From the NCBI GenBank assembly GCA_964431205.1, contig CAYSIX010000082.1:1-15724 (forward strand): a stretch of 15,724 nt of DNA. Reading direction: 5' to 3'. A program made the translations under genes and the position numbers. The DNA comes from CAYSIX01 sp964431205. GTDB taxonomy: Bacteria; Planctomycetota; Phycisphaerae; Phycisphaerales; Phycisphaeraceae. How positions within the stretch are numbered: the stretch's first letter is position 1; each line of letters opens with the position of its first letter. Below are positions 7,312 to 13,629 of this stretch, one piece after another. The notes under the pieces were generated by a model. That model worked only from the letters and a program-made list of their open reading frames with translations. It ran no database searches and was not told where the DNA came from.

Positions 7312-8109
7312 TCAGTCTTCCAGGTCGAACTCGATCATGTCCGCGCCCTGGCGCTTGGAGCCCTGCGTGCTGTCGTCATCGAAGATGTTGTCGGCGTCGT
7401 CGCCGGTCAGCAACTCGCCGCTGCCGTACTTGACCTCGAGCAGGTGGGTCTGCTCCCAGGTGACGTGGCCGTCGTTCCACTGCACGGAGCCTTCCCAGTC
7501 CCCGCTGTCAATGGTGGTGTGGATGCTGCTGACGTTGCCGGTGTCGTTGGAGCCGGTGTTGCGGTCGCTCAGAACGAGCGCCCGGGCGTTGCCGGTCGAG
7601 CGCCACTCTTCGCTGCGGGGCTCGCGTTCGAGCTCGGAGGCGCCGCCGCTGGACCGGACGCCGAGCTCCAGCATCGCAAACGAGATGTTTTCCGGTTCGA
7701 TGCCCTCGTCCTCGTCGTTGGGATTGACGCCCCACTCAATCTTGTTCTCGTCGAGGGGGGAGATGAGCGTCTCGGGGGTGAGGAACTCGCCGTCGAGCAG
7801 CAGCTCGTAGCGGCCCTGGACGGTGGCGCCGATCGGGTTGGGGCCGGTGGAGTCGATCGTGGAGTCCGTCTGCTTGGTGACGAAGACGCCCTTGTCGTTG
7901 ACGCCGGGGAAGAACTGGCCGTTGCCGTCGGCGAAGCGGAGCATGGCCTGGTGGATGTTGCGGGCCTGGTTGCCGCTCTGCATGCGTCGGGCCTGGCGTT
8001 GGGCGGCGCCGAGAGCGGGGATGAGCAGGCCGATCAGCACGCCGATGATGCCGATGACCACGAGAATTTCGATGAGGGTGAAGCCGCGGAAGCTGGGGTA
8101 GGAACGCAT
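7312..8109 (-). CDS. Type IV pilin / type II secretion pseudopilin-like protein
   Basis: 265 residues with a class III signal. The basic leader is followed by G9-F10-T-L-I-E14, so prepilin peptidase should cut after G9 and methylate F10, with the invariant Glu at mature position 5. The hydrophobic assembly helix runs from about 10 to 33. A conserved Q-x-F-F-P-G turn (65-69) follows the N-terminal helix. Near the end, Q-W-N-D-G-H-V-T-W (210-218) resembles the H-X9-DG-type tail segment of planctomycete prepilins. The last 30 residues are strongly acidic (D-D-A-D, D-D-D, D-L-E-D). Planctomycete genomes carry many such lone genes. No pilus or secretion machinery gene is adjacent, so pilus versus pseudopilus cannot be decided. 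It has a strong Shine-Dalgarno and a good candidate promoter of its own. Confidence 0.93.
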   Translation of the reverse strand: MRSYPSFRGFTLIEILVVIGIIGVLIGLLIPALGAAQRQARRMQSGNQARNIHQAMLRFADGNGQFFPGVNDKGVFVTKQTDSTIDSTGPNPIGATVQGRYELLLDGEFLTPETLISPLDENKIEWGVNPNDEDEGIEPENISFAMLELGVRSSGGASELEREPRSEEWRSTGNARALVLSDRNTGSNDTGNVSSIHTTIDSGDWEGSVQWNDGHVTWEQTHLLEVKYGSGELLTGDDADNIFDDDSTQGSKRQGADMIEFDLED

Positions 8110-8115
8110 GAAGAG

Positions 8116-8121
8116 ACCTCC
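8116..8121 (-). promoter_or_regulatory. Ribosome binding site of the pilin-like gene
   Basis: GGAGGT on the minus strand, 6 nt before ATG 8109. A canonical match, in contrast with the SD-less pyrE and hldD starts. Confidence 0.75.
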
Positions 8122-8205
8122 GGCTGGGCCGCGTCTCCGCCCGCCCGGAAGCGCCTACGGACGCCTCCAAGGAAATCCGACCGACCGGAACACGGTAGCT
8201 GACTG

Positions 8206-8235
8206 ATCGTAGTGCTGTGGCGAAAGGGGGGTCAA
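8206..8235 (-). promoter_or_regulatory. Candidate sigma-70 promoter of the pilin-like gene
   Basis: On the minus strand TTGACC (8230-8235) and TACGAT (8206-8211) are 18 bp apart, a good housekeeping-type match in GC-rich DNA. The start would be near 8199, giving a leader of about 90 nt. The rest of the gap (8236-8336) up to the gmhA stop shows nothing clear. Confidence 0.5.
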
Positions 8236-8336
8236 GTGGCGGGTCGGGACGGGCAGCGAGGCGAGGGCGGCAAACGCACGGTGCACGAGACGCGCAAACT
8301 GGGTCGGCCAAGCCCAGGTGGGGCGTGCGTGCCCGG

Positions 8337-8945
8337 TCACGGCTGGGGGCGGCCGAGGGCGGCCTCGATGCGCTCGCACAGGCAGTGACCGATCAGCAGG
8401 TGAACCTCCTGGACGCGAGGCGTGGGCCCGGGCGGGGTCAGCAAAAGATGGTCGACCAGGTCGCGTGCGGGGCCGCCGTCGTCGTTGGTCAGCAGGACCG
8501 AGGCGATGCTCAGCTCTCGGGCCCGGCGGAGGACGGCGAGGATGTTGGCCGACCGGCCGCTGGTGCTCAGGGCCCAGAGCACGTCACCGGGTCGGCCGAG
8601 GCCCTCGAGCTGCCGGGCCAGGGCGTGATCGTAGCCGAAGTCGTTGGCCGACGCGGTCAGCGAGCCGGGGTCGAACCCGAGGGGAATGGCGGCGTAGGCG
8701 GGGCGCTGGCGGTCGTAGAACGGGCCGATCAGCTCGCCGGCCAGGTGCGTCGCCTCGGCGGCGCTGCCCCCGTTGCCGCACAGAAACAGCCGCCCGCCGC
8801 GCCGCAGCGACTCGGTCGTCAGATCGGCGACGCGGTCGATCGCCGCCCGCAGCGCCGCGTCCTCCGCGGCGAGGGCGAACATCGCCGCCGCCTCGCGCAG
8901 GCTCGCCGCCGTCGTGCCCCCGCTCGTCTCAGTCGGCGCGGCCAT
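8337..8945 (-). CDS. gmhA: Sedoheptulose-7-phosphate isomerase (SIS domain)
   Basis: 202 residues. It converts sedoheptulose 7-phosphate to D-glycero-D-manno-heptose 7-phosphate, the first step of ADP-heptose synthesis for the LPS core. The SIS-domain sugar-phosphate loop C-G-N-G-G-S is at 56-61 and S-T-S-G-R-S at 127-132. The catalytic pair matches the enzyme family: E71 in G-E-L-I-G and H182 in R-V-Q-E-V-H-L-L-I-G-H. The segment S-A-N-D-F-G-Y-D (99-106) is characteristic of GmhA. DiaA-type SIS paralogues are less likely given the adjacent hldD. Its ATG (8945) lies inside the end of hldD, a 17-nt overlap, so it is probably translationally coupled. The next gene downstream, about 230 bp away, has its own promoter. 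Confidence 0.9.
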   Translation of the reverse strand: MAAPTETSGGTTAASLREAAAMFALAAEDAALRAAIDRVADLTTESLRRGGRLFLCGNGGSAAEATHLAGELIGPFYDRQRPAYAAIPLGFDPGSLTASANDFGYDHALARQLEGLGRPGDVLWALSTSGRSANILAVLRRARELSIASVLLTNDDGGPARDLVDHLLLTPPGPTPRVQEVHLLIGHCLCERIEAALGRPQP

Positions 8946-9960
8946 GCACCGCCTCCGCTTGCTCGAGGTACTGAACGTATCGCCGCACGCCGTCCTCCAG
9001 CGTCGTGAACGGCCGGGTGAACCCCGCGCGACGCAGCTTCGCCGTCGTCGCGCACGTGTAATACTGATACTGCCCGCGCAGGTCCTCGGGCATTTCGATG
9101 TACACGAGCCGCGGCTCACGCCCCATCGCGGCGAACACCGCCCGCGCCAGGTCGGCGAACGTCCGCGGCCGACCCGTGCCCACGTTGTACAGCCCGTTTG
9201 GCGCCGACTCCGACACCGGCGCGTCGAACAGGTGCAGCAGCGCGGCGACGGCGTCGGCGACATAGATGAAGTCTCGCTGCTGTGCCCCGTCCTCGACACC
9301 CTGCCGGTACGAGCGGAATAGCCGCGCCTCGCCCGTCGCCGCCACCTGCCCGAACCAGTGATACGCCATCGACGCCATACGGCCCTTGTGCGACTCACGC
9401 GGGCCGTACACGTTGAAGTACTTCAGCCCGGCCCAGCGAGGCGGGGCCTCGCCCGCCGCCGCCCGCTCCAGCGCCCAGAGGTCGAAGCGGTGCTTGGACT
9501 CGCCGTAGAGGTTCATGGGTCGATAGCGGTGCGGGTCGGCCTCGTCGTCGAAGCCCGCCGACCCGTCGCCGTACGTCGCCGCGCTGGAGGCGTACACGAG
9601 CGGCCGGTCGTGCCGCGTCGCCCACCGCCACAGCGAGCGGGTGTACGCGTCGTTCGTGGCCATGACGTAGTCGCGGTCGGTGACGGTGGTGTCCGAGCAG
9701 GCGCCCAGGTGCAGGACACCGGCGACCGCGTCCCCGGCGTCGTCGAGCCAGGCCCGCAGCCGGTCCTTGTCCAGCCAGGCGGTGTCGTGGGCGGCGGTGT
9801 CCGGATAACGGGCCTCGGCCGGCGCGGTCGGCTGCGGCTGCGCCCGGTCGCGCAGGGATGGCAGGTCGTCCACGGCCACCGCGGGCAGCCCCCGGCCGCG
9901 CGCCACCGCCTCCAGCAGGTTCGCTCCGATAAAGCCGTTGGCGCCGGTGATCACGAGCAT
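8929..9960 (-). CDS. hldD: ADP-L-glycero-D-manno-heptose-6-epimerase
   Basis: 343 residues of the extended SDR family. It inverts C6 of ADP-D-glycero-D-manno-heptose, the last step in making the heptose donor for LPS inner core. The NAD(P) loop T-G-A-N-G-F-I-G is at 5-12, and H-L-G-A-C-S-D-T-T (84-92) is typical of HldD. S125/S126 with Y152 and K156 (Y-G-E-S-K) form the catalytic set. K-Y-F-N-V-Y-G-P-R-E-S-H-K-G-R-M-A-S (180-197) and G-A-Q-Q-R-D-F-I-Y-V (225-234) are near-signature sequences. ATG 9960 is chosen because the Rossmann strand begins at residue 2; a GTG at 9966 would add two residues. There is no Shine-Dalgarno; TAAGAT lies 6 nt upstream. It precedes and overlaps gmhA. A gene for the bifunctional kinase/adenylyltransferase HldE is not in the window. 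Confidence 0.95.
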   Translation of the reverse strand: MLVITGANGFIGANLLEAVARGRGLPAVAVDDLPSLRDRAQPQPTAPAEARYPDTAAHDTAWLDKDRLRAWLDDAGDAVAGVLHLGACSDTTVTDRDYVMATNDAYTRSLWRWATRHDRPLVYASSAATYGDGSAGFDDEADPHRYRPMNLYGESKHRFDLWALERAAAGEAPPRWAGLKYFNVYGPRESHKGRMASMAYHWFGQVAATGEARLFRSYRQGVEDGAQQRDFIYVADAVAALLHLFDAPVSESAPNGLYNVGTGRPRTFADLARAVFAAMGREPRLVYIEMPEDLRGQYQYYTCATTAKLRRAGFTRPFTTLEDGVRRYVQYLEQAEAVHGRAD

Positions 9961-9966
9961 GCCCAC

Positions 9967-9972
9967 ATCTTA
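9967..9972 (-). promoter_or_regulatory. Candidate -10 box of hldD-gmhA (leaderless-type)
   Basis: TAAGAT on the minus strand ends 6 nt before ATG 9960. No -35 match and no Shine-Dalgarno are present. This is the same arrangement as at pyrE and the SDR gene. Confidence 0.4.
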
Positions 9973-10031
9973 CGTGCGGTCGCCGCCCGGCGCCGGGCCG
10001 AGACGGTCGAGCAAAAGGCGCTTCGTCGCGC

Positions 10032-10221
10032 TTGCCGGGGGGCGGGATGGGCGGCCTATGATGATCGCGACGCTTCGCCGAGCCGCGAATCGCGGCGAAA
10101 TCCCACGAGAATCGCTGGACGGCCGGTTCGATGAATCGTTGACTTGGCGAAGGTATGCCTGATCTGCCGCCTGGCGGAGCCGGGCAAGCCCGGGGACCCT
10201 GAAGAAGATGGGAGTCGAACA
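10032..10221 (+). promoter_or_regulatory. Promoter and structured leader of the linker-tethered envelope protein gene
   Basis: TATGAT (10057-10062) is a good -10; TTGCCG (10032-10037) is a possible -35, but at 19 bp. If used, the leader is about 150 nt. It could form TTCGCCG/CGGCGAA (10074-10080 with 10093-10099), or alternatively GCCGCG-AAT-CGCGGC (10082-10096). Further down are CCGC-CTG-GCGG (10167-10177) and CCGGG-CAAG-CCCGG (10180-10193). GAATCG occurs three times at 10087, 10109 and 10133. GGGAG at 10210-10214 is the Shine-Dalgarno, 7 nt before ATG 10222. It matches no riboswitch that I know. Confidence 0.35.
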
Positions 10222-11910
10222 ATGTATGGTCCCAGCAAGATCGCGATCCTGGCCCTGACGGTCTCCCTGGCCGCCGCCGGCGCGGTGCTGACACGCCCGT
10301 GGTGGGAGTCGATGGTCGAGCAGGGCTCGGCCGGCGAGAGCCTCAGGCCCGAGGACGTCGACGCCGAGGACTGGACCCTGGCGACCCCCGTCGATGAGGT
10401 CGAGGCCGACGTGCTCTCGCGAGACGATCCGTTCGACTCGCCGACGGGCCCCGAGTACGCCCGCCCCTCGTCCGACGCACGTCAGACGCCCGACGCTGCC
10501 GCCGCACGCCTGGCCACACCGCAGACCGGCGCCGCCTCTTCGATCGGGGATCAGCCCGCCGGAACCGTCGGCGGCAACGGCGGCTCCACGACCGCCTCGA
10601 CCTCCACAACCACAACGGGCGGGACGACCGACACGACCGTGACCGACGAGAACCAGCCCAGCTTCGCCTCGGCCGGCTCCGACAGCCGTGTCAGCGGCCC
10701 CAAGCCCGCCCCATCGCCCATCCTGCCCGGCAGCGGCAGCAGCAACGGAAACGGCGGCGGCGGCCAGGTCTTCGCGTCCAACACCGGCGGCGGAGGTGGC
10801 GGCGGATCCAGCATCAGCACCGGCTCGGGTGGCGGTGGCGGTTCGGGTGGCGGAGGTGCCGGTGGTGGTTCGGGTGGGAACACCTCCGGTGCTGAGGCCG
10901 ACTCGGCTGCCTCCGACGCTACAGCCCCCGCCGGCGGGTCTGACGGGACCAGCGCCGACCCACCGCGACTGGTTGGCGGCACCCCCGTAAGCAAGGCGAA
11001 CGCTGAGGACGATGCACCCTCCGACTCGGACTCCCCCGAGCGATTCAAAGAGAAGATGGTCAAACGGCTGGTCGCGTGGATGACGATTGGCGCGTCGGTC
11101 GCGGGCAACCTGGAAGAGCGCCGTATCGCCCCGCGGTTCAAGATCAAGGAGGAAGGCTGGAAGGGTTTCATCAATCGGTTTGTGGAGCCTCAGTACGAAT
11201 TCGGCCTTCGGCGGATCGTGTTGCACAATCCCTTCGGCACCCTCCCCGATGAGCAGATGCAGCTCGATCAGCGTCTGGAGGCGCTGGAGATGGGCCTGGA
11301 CTGGCTCGATCGCGACTTTGTCGAGGCCTGGAAGGCGGTCACCTCCGGCGAGCGGTTCGGCGAGCCGGTCGAGGTCATCGGTTATTTCGGGTCGCCGCGG
11401 CTTGATGACGACTTCAAGGAAATGCAGGCCAACGGCGAGATGGACGCCTGGTGGGATCGGGCGTTCAAGAGCCTTCAGCCGGCCATCGACGCGGGCATGA
11501 GCATCGCGCTGGATGCAGCTTCCAGCGCGAAAAGGGACGATCCGACACTGGACCTGGCCAAGAAGCTGCGTGACGAGCACGGCGTGCGGGTCTACGTCGA
11601 GGGGATGCCGGCCAACGGCTTGCCGCACTGGTGGGAGTTCCCGTTCATCATCGAGAGCGAGCACTTCTTCAACATCCCGAATCTGAAATGGGTTCCGGAC
11701 CTGGACAAGCTCGAAGACGAGGTGATCGTCCTCATGCAGAGGCCCAAGGGCGTTCCCAAGAGCAAGTGGGCGTTCCCCACTTTCGTCGATGCCCTCTCCA
11801 CGCTGCCACACGCCATCGCGGGCCCGGTCCGGTCGCTGGAGGACTTCGGCTGGACGCTCGATGACTTGGCCGAGGCGGTCCGCACGCGGTCGCTGGGTCT
11901 GTTCGACTGA
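10222..11910 (+). CDS. Linker-tethered envelope protein with TIM-barrel-like C-terminal domain
   Basis: 562 residues, family not recognised. The N-terminus (K6, then a hydrophobic run at about 7-23 ending in L-T-R-P-W-W) is a signal peptide or an uncleaved anchor. A long acidic, low-complexity linker follows, with a Thr/Ser tract (122-141) and a Gly-rich tract (176-219). From about 272 to 562 is a folded domain. It has barrel-like strand ends: R-R-I-V-L-H-N-P-F-G (330-339), V-E-V-I-G-Y-F-G (383-390), M-S-I-A-L-D-A-A (426-433) and V-R-V-Y-V-E-G-M-P (455-463). D431 and E460 sit where TIM-barrel glycosidases carry acidic active-site residues; that reading is inference. Many aromatic residues lie around 474-490 (H-W-W-E-F-P-F). 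ATG 10222 is preferred to upstream TTG 10144 because it has GGGAG at 7 nt and begins the signal segment directly. It probably acts in periplasm or on the cell surface, perhaps on the nearby polysaccharide. Confidence 0.72.
   Translation: MYGPSKIAILALTVSLAAAGAVLTRPWWESMVEQGSAGESLRPEDVDAEDWTLATPVDEVEADVLSRDDPFDSPTGPEYARPSSDARQTPDAAAARLATPQTGAASSIGDQPAGTVGGNGGSTTASTSTTTTGGTTDTTVTDENQPSFASAGSDSRVSGPKPAPSPILPGSGSSNGNGGGGQVFASNTGGGGGGGSSISTGSGGGGGSGGGGAGGGSGGNTSGAEADSAASDATAPAGGSDGTSADPPRLVGGTPVSKANAEDDAPSDSDSPERFKEKMVKRLVAWMTIGASVAGNLEERRIAPRFKIKEEGWKGFINRFVEPQYEFGLRRIVLHNPFGTLPDEQMQLDQRLEALEMGLDWLDRDFVEAWKAVTSGERFGEPVEVIGYFGSPRLDDDFKEMQANGEMDAWWDRAFKSLQPAIDAGMSIALDAASSAKRDDPTLDLAKKLRDEHGVRVYVEGMPANGLPHWWEFPFIIESEHFFNIPNLKWVPDLDKLEDEVIVLMQRPKGVPKSKWAFPTFVDALSTLPHAIAGPVRSLEDFGWTLDDLAEAVRTRSLGLFD
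10747..10880 (+). repeat. GGY/GGN triplet-rich tract encoding the poly-glycine linker
   Basis: Low-complexity DNA dominated by GGC, GGT and GGA triplets with scattered TCG/AGC. It encodes Gly-Ser residues of about 176-219. The glycine codons vary, so this is not a pure nucleotide microsatellite, yet it could vary in length by slippage. Confidence 0.75.
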
Positions 11911-11919
11911 TTCGACTGA
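11902..11919 (+). repeat. Tandem 9-bp duplication across a stop codon
   Basis: TTCGACTGA occurs twice head to tail. The first copy encodes the last two residues F-D and the TGA. The second repeats F-D-stop in frame, giving a back-up stop. Confidence 0.7.
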
Positions 11920-11928
11920 TCTCGCCGT

Positions 11929-11948
11929 GGGAGGATCCGCGTCCTCCC
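11929..11948 (+). terminator. Hairpin terminator candidate after the envelope protein gene
   Basis: GGGAGGA and TCCTCCC form a perfect 7-bp stem with a 6-nt loop, beginning 18 nt after the stop codon. There is no T tract behind it, so it is either a weak intrinsic terminator or an mRNA-protecting hairpin. Confidence 0.5.
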
Positions 11949-12058
11949 GGCTCAGAGCAAACGATCTGTCGCTCGTGACGGCGAGCAATTTGACCGCATC
12001 GTCGATCCGCACGGGTTATCGGGGTCGGAGAACCGCTCGGGCCCGGATGGCGTAGGAG

Positions 12059-12097
12059 CCGGTGAGCACCGGGCATGCCGTCCGGTGTCGCTATAAT
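12059..12097 (+). promoter_or_regulatory. Candidate promoter of the polysaccharide operon with CCGGTG array
   Basis: A perfect TATAAT lies at 12092-12097, rare in DNA this GC-rich. The -35 position has no recognisable hexamer. Instead there are CCGGTG at 12059-12064, its inverse CACCGG at 12067-12072 and CCGGTG again at 12082-12087. The first two make a palindrome with a 2-bp spacer; the last two an inverted repeat with a 9-bp spacer. This suggests regulator binding, activator or repressor. The leader to ATG 12253 would be about 150 nt. The rest of the 342-bp gap (11949-12058 and 12098-12252) holds no gene I can support. Confidence 0.45.
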
Positions 12098-12252
12098 CGC
12101 CGTCTTGCACGCCACCGCGTCGATGGGGCCGATCAAGGAATATGATCATCGCGCCGATCCACTAAGCGAATGGACAGCACCGTCTTGTGTACGAGGCAGA
12201 TGATTGACGGCGACGGGATGCGCGGGCGATGCCCTGACGAAAGGTCACGGCG

Positions 12253-13608
12253 ATGAGAGCGCTGCTCGTGGGCTATCTGATTTCGCTCGGGACGGCATTG
12301 GTGATCCTGATGATCCGGGACTATCGGCGCGGGCGGGTGGACCTGCTGTCGGTGAGGAACTTCTTCCTAGTCGGGTTCATCATTTTTCAGATCATCAGCC
12401 CGGTGTTTTTCCTGATCACGCTGTCGGCGCCGGCGGGGGTGTCGATCCACGCGCCGGTGCGGGCCGGAGCGCAGTTTGCGCTGATGGCGACCGTCTTCCT
12501 GATCGCGTATCTGTTCGTGTATTCGCGGGGATGGGGCATGCAGCGGCTGGCGACGAAGATGCCACGGCCGGCGGTGGTTCAAGGAGACGTGAGCATCGCG
12601 GTGCTGGCGGTCGTGGTGGTGGCGATCGCGGGTCTGTGGAAGTTCGGGTTTCTCATCCCGGTCGTGTACGAGTTGGCGTCGCGCATCGGGGAGGGCACCG
12701 CCGCGGTGGCGATGGGCCTCGCCGGTGTTGCCATGATGCGGCGCAAGCTGAACCCGGCGATGTTCGTTCTAATGATTGCCGTGCTGCTGGCCGACGTCGG
12801 GATCACACTGATGTGGAGTAAGAGCCGCCGACCGATCATCGGCGTGTTTCTTGCCTTGCTCTGGGCGATCTATTACTTCAATTGGCGGGGCCAGTCTTTC
12901 CCGCGGTTGTCGCTCAAGCTCGTAGCCCTGGCGATCCTGCCCCTCCTGTTCCTGGGCGCCTACAGCACCACCCGCTACGCCGTCCGTGAGCGCACGCCCG
13001 TCGAACACATCAAGCAGCTTAGCCAGGCGAACGTCACCGGGGGCACGCTCGGCATGTTCCGCGGGGCCGACTGCGGCGCCGTGTCGTTCTGGCTGATCGA
13101 GAAGTTCCCCGAGCGTTTCGACTACCGGCACCTTCACACGTTCAAGTATTTCTTCATCTACCCGATCCCGCGATCGATTTGGCCCGACAAGCCGACGGTG
13201 ATGGCCCAGGACTTTGCGCGCCTGGCGACCCAGCGGGGCGTCCCGCTCGATCAGTTCAGCGTCGGGCCCGGCGTGGTGGGCAGCGCCGCCTGTGAAGGGG
13301 GATGGTATGCGCTGTTCGTCTATGCGCTCTGGATGGGGCTCTTCTGCCGGTTCTTCGATCAGCTCGTGATTCAGAACCCGCACAACATCCTCGCGGTCTG
13401 CGCCGTCGGTAGCGGGCTTGGACACATCCTGGCCTTGCCGCGGGGCGAAACCGGCAGCTTCGCCGCCACCTACGTCCTGCTGTTCGCCGGCACGTGGATC
13501 ACGGTGCTGATCGTGGGCTGGGTGGCCAGGAACTTCGGCATGGCCACGTCGGCCCACGAAATCCCTTGGATCCCGCCGCCGACCTCCGCGCCCTCGGCGA
13601 CCGGTTGA
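12253..13608 (+). CDS. Wzy-like polysaccharide repeat-unit polymerase
   Basis: 451 residues, integral inner-membrane protein with about ten hydrophobic helices spread over the first 240 residues and about 350-430. A larger periplasmic loop lies at about 245-335. In it, F-K-Y-F-F-I-Y-P-I-P-R-S-I-W-P-D-K-P (297-314) is the hallmark of O-antigen/exopolysaccharide oligosaccharide polymerases, followed by G-P-G-V-V-G-S-A-A-C-E-G-G-W (338-351). Such enzymes join lipid-linked repeat units on the periplasmic face, in the Wzx/Wzy pathway. The start ATG 12253 has GAAAGG (12239-12244) at 8 nt. It is the first gene of a tight plus-strand set with a sulfotransferase (21 bp later) and a flippase. The symbol wzy is withheld because Wzy sequences are too divergent for a firm name. 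Wobble bases move from G in the first half to C in the second. Confidence 0.82.
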   Translation: MRALLVGYLISLGTALVILMIRDYRRGRVDLLSVRNFFLVGFIIFQIISPVFFLITLSAPAGVSIHAPVRAGAQFALMATVFLIAYLFVYSRGWGMQRLATKMPRPAVVQGDVSIAVLAVVVVAIAGLWKFGFLIPVVYELASRIGEGTAAVAMGLAGVAMMRRKLNPAMFVLMIAVLLADVGITLMWSKSRRPIIGVFLALLWAIYYFNWRGQSFPRLSLKLVALAILPLLFLGAYSTTRYAVRERTPVEHIKQLSQANVTGGTLGMFRGADCGAVSFWLIEKFPERFDYRHLHTFKYFFIYPIPRSIWPDKPTVMAQDFARLATQRGVPLDQFSVGPGVVGSAACEGGWYALFVYALWMGLFCRFFDQLVIQNPHNILAVCAVGSGLGHILALPRGETGSFAATYVLLFAGTWITVLIVGWVARNFGMATSAHEIPWIPPPTSAPSATG

Positions 13609-13629
13609 GTCTTCGCAACGAGACCCGCC

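Noticed and set aside
10144..10221. Upstream TTG start adding 26 residues to the envelope protein
   Set aside because: No Shine-Dalgarno, the extension runs through the leader hairpins, and it would bury the signal segment inside the protein.
10167..10221. Cyclic-di-GMP (GEMM) riboswitch suggested by a GGGCAAGCC segment
   Set aside because: The required downstream conserved GACGCAAAGCC-type segment and tetraloop-receptor pairing are absent.
10747..10880. Repeat array of CRISPR or VNTR type
   Set aside because: Irregular glycine triplets within an open reading frame, with no repeat-spacer periodicity.
9970..12012. 680-codon minus-strand open frame opposite the envelope protein gene
   Set aside because: Low-complexity mirror of the Gly-rich linker and the barrel-like domain, spanning promoter and terminator signals of the plus-strand gene.
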